This document shows, piece after piece, positions 45,985 to 55,920 of a stretch of 64,000 nt of DNA. The position numbers and the translations under genes are program-made. Below the pieces are notes generated by a model. That model was not told where the DNA came from, searched no databases, and worked only from the letters and a program-made list of their open reading frames with translations. Position 1 is the stretch's first letter; each line of letters starts with the position of its first letter. Origin of the DNA: Thermoplasma volcanium GSS1 (GTDB lineage Archaea > Thermoplasmatota > Thermoplasmata > Thermoplasmatales > Thermoplasmataceae); NCBI RefSeq assembly GCF_000011185.1, contig NC_002689.2, positions 434,001 to 498,000 on the forward strand, written 5' to 3'.

Positions 45985-46700
45985 TGTGCAATTATTATCA
46001 ACATAAAAATAAATAGTGATCTAGAAAACTCGCCTAAAAATCCAATCACATCACCGTTTATGCCTCCAAATCTTCTCGATATCATTGTCTTTGTCAATTG
46101 CACTATTAAAAGGTTCAAAGCTACAATTACAACATAAAGAGGAGAAAATATGAATGAAACTATTATTGGTATAGCTAAGAATTCTATTGTGTAACCAACA
46201 CTATGCTTTCTAAATAAACTAATAAAATAGTCAGCAAGGCCTGGAACGAAAGGTTGCGAACCGATCAGAGAGATCATCATTGATGATCCAGAAACTACTT
46301 GTCCGATCAAAATACCGACAAGGCCTATATATAGGGTAGATCGCGCCAAAGAAAGAACTGCAATTCCATAAACAAAAATTACTGCGAAAATACCACCTGC
46401 CCCTACATGATGATCCTTAATAACCTCTGGTATGCGGGATTTATCCCTGACCATAAGTGCATCCCCTAAGTCGGCAGTAGCATCAAAATGGTTTAGGCCG
46501 TTGTAAATAATGATCGAAGATATGCTAAGGAAAGATGCAATAAGGTGAGAAAATTGCCAAGTTATGTACAAGATCGAATCGCCAATGAGGGCACCCACCG
46601 TAACAACCAGAGGCAAGAAAGTAATTGGGTTTCCAATATCTTTTTGCCTAGAGGGCACAAGTGTAAAAAATGAAAACGATGATCTAAGACCGGAAATCAT
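45924..46700 (-). CDS. cobS: Adenosylcobinamide-GDP ribazoletransferase (cobalamin synthase)
   Basis: The 258-residue membrane protein has six or more helices and the CobS motif NGLNHFDATADLGDALM with its acidic metal site; DHHVGAGGIFAVI is also conserved. It joins adenosylcobinamide-GDP with alpha-ribazole. ATG 46700 follows the stop of the aminotransferase gene by four bases. Presence of this gene suggests cobamide synthesis or salvage. Confidence 0.9.
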   Translation of the reverse strand: MISGLRSSFSFFTLVPSRQKDIGNPITFLPLVVTVGALIGDSILYITWQFSHLIASFLSISSIIIYNGLNHFDATADLGDALMVRDKSRIPEVIKDHHVGAGGIFAVIFVYGIAVLSLARSTLYIGLVGILIGQVVSGSSMMISLIGSQPFVPGLADYFISLFRKHSVGYTIEFLAIPIIVSFIFSPLYVVIVALNLLIVQLTKTMISRRFGGINGDVIGFLGEFSRSLFIFMLIIIAHYNVASTYDIFSKMLSSFTS

Positions 46701-46704
46701 CACA

Positions 46705-47742
46705 CTACACCGCTTCTTTCTTTAAAAATTCTTTCAGAACGTTAAAGTCCTCCTCAGGTTTGTTGGATGTAAGGCAAACTCTTATGTGGTGTTCTTCCCC
46801 AAAGAACGATCCAGGCGCGAAGAGTATACCATAACGCTCTACAGCTAGCTTTGCAAGCTTTACAGATTCTATATTTTTGCTATAGCTCAAAAATATGAAC
46901 GGTGCCCCTTCAGGTTCTTTGTACGATATGCCCGGCAATCCTTCCAAGTATTCTCTCGCAACTCGTAGATTTTTATTGATTAGATTGTCTTCAGCTTCCT
47001 TAAAATAGTTCCATTTTTGTATGGCTTGTGCCGCAATATATAGCGAAAAGCTGGCGTTATTTATCGACGTCAAATCCTTTATTCTCCTCATACCAGCTAC
47101 GTTGTGCTCTGAGGATATTATCCAGCCAGTGCGTAGATTGCTAAGTCCGTAAAACTTTGTCATAGTGCCGCTTACTACCATTGTTTCAGATCCGTCAAAA
47201 AGGGTAGGCCGTGTACCGGACGGCAAAAAATCTCTGAACGTCTCATCTATATAAATCAAACCTTCAGAATGGATTACGTTATCCAATAAGGATATACGAT
47301 CTGAATATTGGGCCGTAGGGTTATTGGGCAAAGTCATAGCAATGCTTTCATTCTTGGATATTCTCCCTGGCATAACTTTGGATTCTATTTTAGAGGTCTC
47401 AATGCCAAGGGACTCAGGCACGAGGAACATTGGTTCATATTCCGGCAATGGGACATGTATCCTCTTAGAAACGGAAGAAAGGTGCGACAAGGCGATGAAT
47501 ATTGCTTCAGTACCGCCTACAGTTGGTATTATTAGGTCTTGATCGACCCTAAGTCTTCTTGAGAGAGCCTCAGTGAACCTGTATTCTACTTCCCCAGCAG
47601 CATCAAGATAGTGCTCATAAGACGTATCTATGCCAAGCGATTTCAAGTCGGGTTCTGGCATACCGCTGTTCGAAAGATTATGCTTTGCTTTTTCTCTATA
47701 CTCCCTGATAAACTCAAGCCACTGAAAAGTAAGCCACTGCAT
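46705..47742 (-). CDS. Class I/II PLP-dependent aminotransferase, possibly CobD-like
   Basis: The 345-residue protein has fold type I features: PTVGGTEAIFIALSHL, LPNNPTAQ, YIDETFRDF and the PLP lysine in SGTMTKFYGLSNLRTGW, then VCLTSN near the end. Aspartate aminotransferase, histidinol-phosphate aminotransferase and threonine-phosphate decarboxylase (CobD) share these. Because cobS follows four bases later, a role in making the aminopropanol linker of cobamides is attractive. The sequence by itself does not settle it. Confidence 0.75.
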   Translation of the reverse strand: MQWLTFQWLEFIREYREKAKHNLSNSGMPEPDLKSLGIDTSYEHYLDAAGEVEYRFTEALSRRLRVDQDLIIPTVGGTEAIFIALSHLSSVSKRIHVPLPEYEPMFLVPESLGIETSKIESKVMPGRISKNESIAMTLPNNPTAQYSDRISLLDNVIHSEGLIYIDETFRDFLPSGTRPTLFDGSETMVVSGTMTKFYGLSNLRTGWIISSEHNVAGMRRIKDLTSINNASFSLYIAAQAIQKWNYFKEAEDNLINKNLRVAREYLEGLPGISYKEPEGAPFIFLSYSKNIESVKLAKLAVERYGILFAPGSFFGEEHHIRVCLTSNKPEEDFNVLKEFLKKEAV

Positions 47743-47864
47743 AAAGCAATATACTCTCTGGGTATAGAATTTTATTTATCATAATTTTGTTTATTCGATT
47801 CTGCGAACTAAATTGCATCTTTGGACATATCAAGCAGAGATTAGTTAGAATATGATACTATGAT

Positions 47865-48790
47865 GCTGATCGCATTACCATCGCACCGTTCTCAAGAAGG
47901 CTTGGTAAAAGCCTTGACATCAACAACATAAATTATAAGGTGAGTATATATTCCTTTGTCTACTGCCAATTTGGCGAAACAATACATTATGAAGTTCATC
48001 GATCTTTTTTATGATCCATAAATCATTTACCAAAGTGTCTATAGAAAGGTGAAGGAAGCTAAATCATCTTGTCATAAAATAGATTTTATAACGTATGTAT
48101 CGGATGGAGAACCAACGCAGGGCATTAATCTAATGAACGAAGTTCGCAGGCTAAAGAAAATTGGAATAAAGACAGCCATAATTACGAATTCATCCCTTAT
48201 AGATAGGGAAAACATAAAACGTGATCTCCTGGAATTTGACTGGGTGTCTTTTAAAGTAGACAGCATAACGAATGGCATATAGAGGGCTTAGGATAGGCCT
48301 TATATAGCAATATCTATGTAGCAAATTAATTAGAGTATACTTGCTTTCCCTAAAGAGTACAGCGGCACTCTAGTAACAGAAACTATGCTGATTGGCAACT
48401 TAAGCTACGATTTTGTAGGAAACTCGAAGTTCATTAAACTTTTGAACCCTAGAAAAGCCTAAATATACGTTCCAACACGCCCATCAGCAGGGAAATGGGT
48501 CTCTATACCAGGCCATTCAGTCATCCATGAGACTTTCCAAGTGTATTCATATGAGCTTTGGTTCGGAACGTGTTTAGGTTTTGTCAGGCAAGATCGTTAA
48601 CGATTTCTACGTAGGTTCAAGTACCGAACAGGATCTGCTTTCCTTCCTCCTTGTCCATCCTACGAACGAGAAGGCGTTCAGAGCTTCGATTGTGGAAAAT
48701 ACAAGGGTGTGCTTGAAAAGCTTGCCTCAAGCGGATTGATAGTTTCAGTCCTTTGAAGGGGAAAAAACGTAGTACGTCTTTTGGCCAATT
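47865..48790 (+). pseudogene. Radical-SAM protein (COG0731-like), full-length but decayed
   Basis: Read across frames, the region follows a COG0731-type radical-SAM enzyme. APFSRRLGKSLDINNINYKV matches the usual GPVPSRRLGxSLGVN start. The iron-sulfur triad, normally CxxxCxxC, has become VSIYSFVYC, so only the last Cys remains. The open piece 48049-48282 gives FITYVSDGEPTQGINL and AIITNSSLI. Later pieces read SGTLVTETMLIGNLS, NPRKAYIYVPTRPSAGKWVS and QDLLSFLLVHP. At least five stops or shifts separate them. Relatives may act in tRNA modification. Confidence 0.75.
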
Positions 48791-49115
48791 GCAGATAAAA
48801 CTAATAAACCGCATATACGTTTTCATTTAATCACGCTTATTGTTAATGTTTTAATTCTTCATAAGAGGTATTCATCGAAATAGCGATCAGATAAATTGTA
48901 TTTCATTCGTAAATGCCTGCCTATATGTGATTAAAATTCGGTAGGCTTGATTCGGTTTTATACTGATCAAAGCACGTATTGTATGCGGTTAAACCTAATG
49001 GATTAAAACAAATAAAAAAATACGAATATAAATAAAGAATGGATCAGCGAGGATGTCTAATTGGCCAAGTTCTTAAAATAAAGGCAATCGAGGGGAAATT
49101 CCGGGATAAATTAAA
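48791..49115. other. AT-rich gap left of tRNA-Arg
   Basis: I see no gene or strong structure between the radical-SAM pseudogene and tRNA-Arg. The stretch looks like further decayed sequence. Confidence 0.4.
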
Positions 49116-49188
49116 CGGGCCCGCCGGGAATCGAACCCGGATTAGGGGCTCCGGAGGCCCCTGTGATATCCGTTTACACTACGGGCCC
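49116..49188 (-). tRNA. tRNA-Arg(CCG)
   Basis: A 73-base cloverleaf on the reverse strand: acceptor GGGCCCG/CGGGCCC with discriminator G, anticodon stem GGGGC/GCCCC around CTCCGGA giving anticodon CCG, and T-arm CCGGGTTCGATTCCCGG. No intron or encoded CCA. It starts one base from the end of the adenosine-specific kinase gene, so the two may share a transcript. Confidence 0.95.
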
Positions 49189-49189
49189 T

Positions 49190-49672
49190 TCACTGTTTGT
49201 ATCCTATTTTCCTTAGCAGATCCCTCCTCTTTTTCTTATCGTCATCGGATTCAACGCCTACTGGAGACATGCCATCAATAACGCCAAGTACGCCATTCCC
49301 ATTCTCTCCCTTGTATATAATTATCTTTAGGCTGTTTGCTGTAGCTGCAAAAATACCACCTACTTCCTGGCAGCTTTTTACTGCATTGAGTATGTTTATC
49401 GGATATGCATCTCTCAGCAATATCACAAACGTGTGCCCAGCAGATATTCTCTTGATATTTTCTATCGCAGCGTTGACAAGTTCATCGTCATTGCCTTCGT
49501 ACCTGATAAGGCGATCACCGCTTGCTTCGGAAAATGCAATCGCGTATCTGCATTTTGGCATGCTTGTATGTACTATCTCGTTGAGGTCTTCTACAGTCTT
49601 TATGAAATGAGAATAACCAACTATTATGTTCGAATCGTTAGGTACTATCATATCCACAGCTTCGATATCCAT
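49190..49672 (-). CDS. Adenosine-specific kinase (DUF355, COG1839)
   Basis: The 160-residue protein follows the family closely: SNIIVGYSHFIKTVEDLNEIV, RYAIAFSEASGDRLIRYEGND, ISAGHTFVILLRDAYPINILNAVKSCQEV, FAATANSLKIII and GVLGVIDG. A member from Pyrobaculum has been described as an adenosine-specific kinase, but the physiological role is unclear. The gene reads directly into tRNA-Arg. Confidence 0.88.
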   Translation of the reverse strand: MDIEAVDMIVPNDSNIIVGYSHFIKTVEDLNEIVHTSMPKCRYAIAFSEASGDRLIRYEGNDDELVNAAIENIKRISAGHTFVILLRDAYPINILNAVKSCQEVGGIFAATANSLKIIIYKGENGNGVLGVIDGMSPVGVESDDDKKKRRDLLRKIGYKQ

Positions 49673-49802
49673 ACTTGTTGTAATTGCTTATCTTCTTAAA
49701 TTGCTTTCCCTAGTGCGATCTGTTGCGTGATAATCTTTGATATCCTATAAATTGGTGATGGTTTATGGAATATTCTTATTAACGGATTATCAATTGAGTT
49801 GC

Positions 49803-51350
49803 ATGGATTTTTTCTCCGAAATCAGGGAGAAACTGTTAAACGGCGAGATTGAAAGCAAAGAGGAACTCGAAGATCTAAAGGTAGAGCTGTCTAGGAAGTA
49901 CCATCTTGATTATGTTCCTGGAGATGTTGAAATTTTAAATTCGTACGAGTTCGATGACGATGTAAAGAGCATGTTGAGGAGAAAGCCTACAAGAACGATA
50001 TCTGGGGTTTCTGTTGTTGCAGCTATGACATCACCGGATCGCTGTCCTCATGGAAAATGCATCTTCTGCCCAGGCGGAGTAGACAACAATTCACCACAAT
50101 CATATACTGGATTTGAGCCAGCAGCCCTTCGCGGAAGGAACAATAGGTACGATCCGTACATGGAGACCTTTAGCAGGATCAAGCAACTGGAAACTATCGG
50201 TCACGATACTTCAAAGATAGACCTCATAGTAATGGGCGGCACGTTCACTGCAAGGCCTGTTGACTATCAAAATTCATTTATAAAGGGATGTCTGGATGCT
50301 ATGAACGGATACATATCCAACGATCTGTATCAGGCAATAAAGATAAACGAGACGAGTGAACATAGATGCATAGGCCTTACTGTTGAGACAAAGCCAGACT
50401 GGTTCTTTGAGAAGGAGATAGATGATGCCCTGAATTACGGGACTACTAAGGTAGAATTAGGAGTTCAAAATATAAACGATCGCATACTCCGCATTAACAA
50501 CAGGGGGCATACAGTAGAGGACATAGCCCGTTCCACACAGCTCGCCAGAGATGCAGGGCTTAAGATCGTATACCATATAATGCCTGGTATGTATGGTTCA
50601 AGCCCTTCACTAGATAGGGAATCATTCTTGCTTATGGTTAACGATGAACGTTTTAAGCCAGATATGTTGAAAATATATCCAACTCTGGTTACAAAGGGCA
50701 CGGCTCTATACAACCTGTGGAAAAATGGAAAGTATAGGCCATATACAACCGAAGAGACGGTCGAATTAATAGTTGACTTCATGAAGATGATGCCGCCGTG
50801 GATAAGGGTGCAAAGGATACAAAGAGACATACCTGTTCAGTTTATTGTAGCCGGTGTTAAGAGATCAGATCTAAGGAACCTAGTGGAAGAAAGAATTAGG
50901 AAGGAAGGTACAAAAACTAGGGAGATAAGGTACCGTGAAATAGGACATTACAACGGAAGCGTTGAAAACATCCATCTTAGTGTTGACAAGTATGAGGCTG
51001 CAGGGGGCACGGAATATTTTATCTCCTATGTGACCGATGACGATCATATAGTTGGTTTCGTAAGGTTGAGACAGCCATCCGAAATGGCGCATAGACAAGA
51101 GATGCTTGGATCTGCAATAGTTCGTGAGCTCAAGGTGTTCGGGCAGGAGGTGCCGGTAGGCCGCAGAGACTTAAAGAATTGGCAGCATCATGGCTATGGC
51201 ATGCGATTAATGGAAGAAGCAGAAAGGATAGCGAGGGATGACCTTGGCTTGGATCGTATACTGGTAATAAGCGGTATAGGAGTAAGGCAGTACTTCAGGA
51301 AGATAGGATATGAAGACCTAGGGCCGTACGTTGCAAAATCTTTAAAGTAA
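49803..51350 (+). CDS. Elp3 tRNA uridine(34) acetyltransferase
   Basis: The 515-residue protein combines a radical-SAM domain with Cys81, Cys86 and Cys89 (CPHGKCIFC) and LIVMGGTFTA, VETKPDWF and VELGVQ blocks with a C-terminal GNAT domain (QHHGYGMRLMEEAERIA). Archaeal Elp3 alone makes 5-carboxymethyl-type modifications at the tRNA wobble uridine. The frame opens at 49737, but ATG 49803 (MDFFSEIREKLLNG) gives the normal N-terminus. Confidence 0.95.
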   Translation: MDFFSEIREKLLNGEIESKEELEDLKVELSRKYHLDYVPGDVEILNSYEFDDDVKSMLRRKPTRTISGVSVVAAMTSPDRCPHGKCIFCPGGVDNNSPQSYTGFEPAALRGRNNRYDPYMETFSRIKQLETIGHDTSKIDLIVMGGTFTARPVDYQNSFIKGCLDAMNGYISNDLYQAIKINETSEHRCIGLTVETKPDWFFEKEIDDALNYGTTKVELGVQNINDRILRINNRGHTVEDIARSTQLARDAGLKIVYHIMPGMYGSSPSLDRESFLLMVNDERFKPDMLKIYPTLVTKGTALYNLWKNGKYRPYTTEETVELIVDFMKMMPPWIRVQRIQRDIPVQFIVAGVKRSDLRNLVEERIRKEGTKTREIRYREIGHYNGSVENIHLSVDKYEAAGGTEYFISYVTDDDHIVGFVRLRQPSEMAHRQEMLGSAIVRELKVFGQEVPVGRRDLKNWQHHGYGMRLMEEAERIARDDLGLDRILVISGIGVRQYFRKIGYEDLGPYVAKSLK

Positions 51351-51406
51351 TGCATATTTCATTTCATTGTTTCGGAAATTTTATCTATATTAAGTTATTG
51401 TGTAAA

Positions 51407-51415
51407 ATTTAAATA
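51407..51415 (+). promoter_or_regulatory. TATA box of the kdp operon
   Basis: AATTTAAATAT at about 51406-51416 stands 24-33 bases before the kdpF ATG at 51439, so the operon should be leaderless. No obvious operator palindrome flanks it. Confidence 0.5.
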
Positions 51416-51438
51416 TCATATACTAATCTAACGGAAAG

Positions 51439-51528
51439 ATGTTTGCCTCAATCATCATACTTTCCACGATCGTGTTGATTATGGCGATCTACCTTATATA
51501 TAGCATATTAGAGGCAGAAAAGATATGA
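51439..51528 (+). CDS. kdpF: KdpF-like small membrane peptide
   Basis: A 29-residue frame: MFASIIILSTIVLIMAIYL, then YSILEAEKI, one membrane helix and a short polar end. Its stop overlaps the kdpA ATG (ATGA), exactly where kdpF sits in bacterial operons. KdpF stabilises the potassium pump complex. Being so short it is easily missed; size, position and the overlap support it. Confidence 0.8.
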   Translation: MFASIIILSTIVLIMAIYLIYSILEAEKI

Positions 51529-53282
51529 TATTTCCTGCAGAGGATGTGTATTTCTGGTCGAAGTTCTTTGCTACGGAGAGAGCTGTCTCAGGTGTTATAA
51601 TAATATTCATATACCTTGGAATAACATCAATTTTCTCCTACGTCCTATCATTCTATATTGCTAAGATATACAGGGATGAGCCAACTTTCCTGAGAAAACT
51701 AACTGGTTCTGTAATATCATTCTTCGAAAAAATTATAGGGGAGAGCGAGAATCATCAAATGGAATTCAAGGAGTATTTTATAAATCTTCTTCTTTTCAAT
51801 TTTTTTGCCGGTCTTATATCTTTTCTCGTTATAATGTATCAGAAATACTTGCCTTTTTCATACTATGCGACTGGCATGAGCCCTTCACTTGACTTCAACA
51901 CAGTAGTTAGCTTCCTGACAAACACAAATCTGCAGCACTACTCTAACCCCTTTCGGCTGTCTTACTTTAGCCAGACCTTTGTTATCACCGGCTTAATGTT
52001 CTTATCTGCTGGTACAGGTTTTGCAGCTTCAATGGCTTTTGTCAGGGGTCTCCGCACAGATGTAGGAAAAATAGGCAATTTTTATCATGATTTTCTTGTA
52101 TCAATTTTTGATCTGATACTCCCCCTCTCTATACTTGTTACGATAATACTCATACTCGCTGGAGTACCAGAAACAATTCAAAGATTCATATCTGTAACGC
52201 CTTTTTTTACGAATAATACCGTGAACATACCGCTTGGGCCGGTAGCTACGCTTGAAGCAATAAAAAATATTGGAACAAATGGCGGTGGATTCTACGGTGC
52301 GAATGCTGGCTTTCCCTTTGAGAATCCGGACTGGTTTACTAATTTGCTTGAATTTGTTTCGTTCACAATTATACCCTTAGGCTCCCTCATGGCACTAGGT
52401 ATCGTATTTGAAGATAGAAAGTTCGGAAGGATGCTCTATTATGTGATTATGTTCTTCTTTGTTTTTGACGGCCTCTTCGCTTTCTTTGGCGAATACGTTG
52501 GCGTCCCCTTCTTGCACATTGGATACTATACTGGAAATATGCTTGGGAAAGAGACTGCGATCGGAGTATCTCAGAGCAGCATATTCGCTGTGGGCGCAAC
52601 TCTAACCTCTACAGGTGCTTCTGATGGAGCCCTCGTCTCTTACACTCCTGCCGGAATAATTGGCGTCTTGATAGGCCTACTCTTAAATGACCCGTTAGGT
52701 GGAGTAGGAACAGGAGTTCTCAATATATTTATGTATATCATATTCACAGTTTTCATCGGCTCGCTTATGGTTGGAAAGCTGCCAGAATTGATGTCCCTCA
52801 GGATAGGCTCCAAAGAAATAAAGTACTCTACGCTCTCACTAGTCACGCACCCACTCCTTGTTGTAATTCCGTTGGGGATAACGCTGATGATACCGCACCT
52901 GAGCTCTACATTTGTAAATCCAAACTCTTCGAGAATAACTGAATTACTCTATGAATTTGCTTCAGCAGCTTCAAACAACGGATCTGAGATGGGTGGTTTC
53001 TTAACAAATCAACCGTACTTTAATTATCTGGACGGGGTTATTATGCTTCTTGGCAGATACTTATTGATGGGGTTCCAGCTTGTTATAGCGCAGTCTTTTT
53101 CTATTAAGAAAGCCAAGGTTCAGTATTTAAGATCGATAGATACAAGCAACTCAGTCTTTGCACTTCTGTTAATATCTGCAATGCTTATAATTGGCCTTCT
53201 ATCTTATTTCCCTATAATAGTACTTGGGCCGCTTCTATCTTGGACTCACGATTTTAGCCTGATTGTGGGGGCGATTCTGTGA
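51525..53282 (+). CDS. kdpA: Potassium-transporting ATPase subunit KdpA
   Basis: The 585-residue, ten-helix protein has the four selectivity-filter-like loops of KdpA, including TNLQHYSN, GTNGGGFYGANA, TSTGASDGALV and ASNNGSEMGGF. It forms the potassium entry channel of the high-affinity pump. ATG 51525 overlaps the kdpF stop. It has a longer N-terminal region than the E. coli protein. Confidence 0.97.
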   Translation: MIFPAEDVYFWSKFFATERAVSGVIIIFIYLGITSIFSYVLSFYIAKIYRDEPTFLRKLTGSVISFFEKIIGESENHQMEFKEYFINLLLFNFFAGLISFLVIMYQKYLPFSYYATGMSPSLDFNTVVSFLTNTNLQHYSNPFRLSYFSQTFVITGLMFLSAGTGFAASMAFVRGLRTDVGKIGNFYHDFLVSIFDLILPLSILVTIILILAGVPETIQRFISVTPFFTNNTVNIPLGPVATLEAIKNIGTNGGGFYGANAGFPFENPDWFTNLLEFVSFTIIPLGSLMALGIVFEDRKFGRMLYYVIMFFFVFDGLFAFFGEYVGVPFLHIGYYTGNMLGKETAIGVSQSSIFAVGATLTSTGASDGALVSYTPAGIIGVLIGLLLNDPLGGVGTGVLNIFMYIIFTVFIGSLMVGKLPELMSLRIGSKEIKYSTLSLVTHPLLVVIPLGITLMIPHLSSTFVNPNSSRITELLYEFASAASNNGSEMGGFLTNQPYFNYLDGVIMLLGRYLLMGFQLVIAQSFSIKKAKVQYLRSIDTSNSVFALLLISAMLIIGLLSYFPIIVLGPLLSWTHDFSLIVGAIL

Positions 53283-55285
53283 ACCAGAACATAATTTACA
53301 CGGTTTATGGAGATTTAAAGTTGACACTTAAAAACATGAGGCCGGATGTACTCCTTCACAATCCAGTAATGTTTCTAACCGAAGTATCACTCTTTGTATC
53401 TATTTTTATATACATTTTCCCCAGTTTCTTCGGCGTGCCATACACTGGTACGTATAGATCTTTTTATGTTGCAGTAGTTGTGTTGTTGTTCCTTACTGTG
53501 TTTTTTTCAAGCATAAGCACTGCTTTGTCCGAAGGAAAGAGTAAAGCAATAACTGATTCATTAAAGAAATTCAAGACCGATGTTATTGCTCACGTACAAA
53601 AAGATGGAAATATAGTCGATGTGAGATCGAACGAACTGAAAAAGAATGATATAATAATTATTTACAAAGACGAAATAGTGCCAATAGATGGAGAAGTAAT
53701 TGAAGGCTCAGGCTACGTAGATGAATCTAACGTAACGGGAGAATCACGGGCAGTAATGAAGGTAATCGGCGATACCGTTACTGGATCGACGAGGCTTGTT
53801 ACAGATAAACTAAAGATAAGGGCTACAGCAGACCCAGGCAGCACGTTTATAGATAAGATGATCGAACTCGTTGAAAAGTCGACTAGAGAAAAGACTCCAA
53901 ACGAAATATCGCTTACCGTATTCTTGTCAGGTCTTACACTTATTTTCCTCGTAATAACTGCTTCTATATTCGCTATTTCACATTACTTTGGAAGGACAGC
54001 AAATATTGTGATGCTCATAGTTTTGCTGATAGCTCTGATTCCAACAACAATTGGAGCACTGTTGCCGGCAATAGGTATAGCTGCAATAAATAAGGTATCC
54101 GAATACAATATAATTGCAAAGAGTGGGAGGGCAATAGAGAACGCTGGAGACATAGACACTATAATCCTAGACAAAACCGGAACAATTACCATAGGAGAAA
54201 GGAAAGCTGTAAAATTCTATCCGAACAAGGGCATATCAGACGTAGAGTTTGCAAAACTTGCCGCCATGTCATCATACTACGATCAGACTAAGGAAGGCCT
54301 ATCGATTTTCGAACTGGCAAAAAAACAAGGAGCAGAGATAAGCAAAGACGATCTTAAGGGTTATGAGTTCATACCATTCTCGTCTGAAACAAAATTCAGT
54401 GGTATACAATCTCCTAGCGATACTGTAATAAAGGGATCCCTTAAGGCCTTAAAGGAGAAGTTCCAAGTCGCAGATGAATTCATAGAAGCATTATGCAAGG
54501 AAATATCTATGCGAGGAGGTACAGCCATACCTGTTGTTCACAATGGGAAGTTTGCTGGTGTCATCGAACTTCAGGATTTGATAAAGCCTGGCATTAAAGA
54601 GAGAATATCCGAGATTAAAAACATGGACATAAAGACGGTTATGTGCACAGGCGATGACGAGGTAACAGCACAATACATATCGGCCCAGGCAGGCATCGAC
54701 GAATATATTGCCAACTCTAAGCCGGTGGACAAGTACAACGTTGTGATAAGGGAGAAGGAGGGCCAGAGGATGGTTGCCATGGTCGGAGATGGGACGAACG
54801 ATGCACCAGCTTTGGCTAAGGCGGATGTTGGGCTGGCAATGAACAATGGTACTCAGGCCGCAAAAGAGGCCGCAAATATGATCGATTTAGACAGCAATCC
54901 GACAAAGCTTATGGATGTAATATTTCTTGGCAAGCAGATACTCATAACTAGAGGATCGCTAACAACGTTTAGTATAGCAAATGATATATCGAAGTATTTC
55001 GTAATAATACCAGCTATATTTTATATGTTTCCAAGTTTATCTCTCGTGAATATCCTTGACTTGACAGATCCCATAGTTGCAGTTACATCAGCTTTGATCT
55101 TCAATACTATCATTATAGTCTTTTTGATACCGTTGGCATTAGGCGGAGTACATTATAAACCCACATCAATTTCTGAGATGCTAAAGCGCAACCTTATGAT
55201 ATATGGTATTGGGGGAGTTATTACACCTTTTATAGCTATTAAGCTCATATATATGCTGCTCATTGCATGGGGGGTGACATGGTGA
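53279..55285 (+). CDS. kdpB: Potassium-transporting ATPase subunit KdpB
   Basis: The 668-residue P-type ATPase has TGES (153-156), the phosphorylated Asp298 in DKTGT, LIPTTIGALLPAIG in the membrane core, and MVGDGTNDAPALAKADVG. It powers potassium uptake with ATP. Its start overlaps the kdpA stop (GTGA), with GTG as the initiation codon, and its end overlaps kdpC. Confidence 0.97.
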   Translation: MNQNIIYTVYGDLKLTLKNMRPDVLLHNPVMFLTEVSLFVSIFIYIFPSFFGVPYTGTYRSFYVAVVVLLFLTVFFSSISTALSEGKSKAITDSLKKFKTDVIAHVQKDGNIVDVRSNELKKNDIIIIYKDEIVPIDGEVIEGSGYVDESNVTGESRAVMKVIGDTVTGSTRLVTDKLKIRATADPGSTFIDKMIELVEKSTREKTPNEISLTVFLSGLTLIFLVITASIFAISHYFGRTANIVMLIVLLIALIPTTIGALLPAIGIAAINKVSEYNIIAKSGRAIENAGDIDTIILDKTGTITIGERKAVKFYPNKGISDVEFAKLAAMSSYYDQTKEGLSIFELAKKQGAEISKDDLKGYEFIPFSSETKFSGIQSPSDTVIKGSLKALKEKFQVADEFIEALCKEISMRGGTAIPVVHNGKFAGVIELQDLIKPGIKERISEIKNMDIKTVMCTGDDEVTAQYISAQAGIDEYIANSKPVDKYNVVIREKEGQRMVAMVGDGTNDAPALAKADVGLAMNNGTQAAKEAANMIDLDSNPTKLMDVIFLGKQILITRGSLTTFSIANDISKYFVIIPAIFYMFPSLSLVNILDLTDPIVAVTSALIFNTIIIVFLIPLALGGVHYKPTSISEMLKRNLMIYGIGGVITPFIAIKLIYMLLIAWGVTW

Positions 55286-55908
55286 AGAGTCCACTAAAGG
55301 CGTTGGTTATTTCGCTCGTATTCCTGTTCGTATTGGGCTTTTTATTCCCTACCGTTACTTCGCTGATCACCGAGAAGGCTCTGCCTAACCAGTCCGAGGG
55401 CCAGCCAATTAAGATAGATGGTAAGGTATATGGAAGCTATTTGCTGGCTGAAGCCTTTAATTCTTCAATATTCTTCCATCCAAGGCCTTCTGCCATAGGC
55501 TATAACCTTAGTGAATCAGGCTCATACCCCTATTCCTTAGGGAACCCTGAGGTGCTAAACCTCACAGAAAAATATTTGGATGAGTTTCTGAAGGATAACC
55601 CCGGAATAAACGCATCTCAGATCCCTTATGCAATGCTCTCATATTCTGCCTCTGGCTTGGATCCGAATATACCTTTACAGGGTGCTTTAATACAAATACC
55701 AAGAATATCAATCGCACTTCACAGCATAACCAATAATTCTGTATCTTTATGGGAGAATTACCTAAACGATCTTGTAAACAAGTATACAACGCAGAACTTC
55801 CCGTTTTTCGGTTCCTATTACGTCAATATAATGTACCTTAACGTTAATATCTTAGAGTACCTAATGAATAATGGGTACATAAAATCCCTAAATTCAATTC
55901 CGCCATGA
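55279..55908 (+). CDS. kdpC: Potassium-transporting ATPase subunit KdpC
   Basis: The 209-residue protein has one N-terminal membrane helix (LVISLVFLFVLGFLFPTVTS) and the family motifs GSYLLAEAFNSSIFFHPRPSA and GLDPNIPLQGALIQIPRIS. KdpC stabilises ATP binding by KdpB. ATG 55279 follows GGGGTGAC and overlaps the kdpB stop; an earlier in-frame ATG (55267) is less well placed. Confidence 0.95.
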   Translation: MVKSPLKALVISLVFLFVLGFLFPTVTSLITEKALPNQSEGQPIKIDGKVYGSYLLAEAFNSSIFFHPRPSAIGYNLSESGSYPYSLGNPEVLNLTEKYLDEFLKDNPGINASQIPYAMLSYSASGLDPNIPLQGALIQIPRISIALHSITNNSVSLWENYLNDLVNKYTTQNFPFFGSYYVNIMYLNVNILEYLMNNGYIKSLNSIPP

Positions 55909-55920
55909 AAATTCGAAGGA

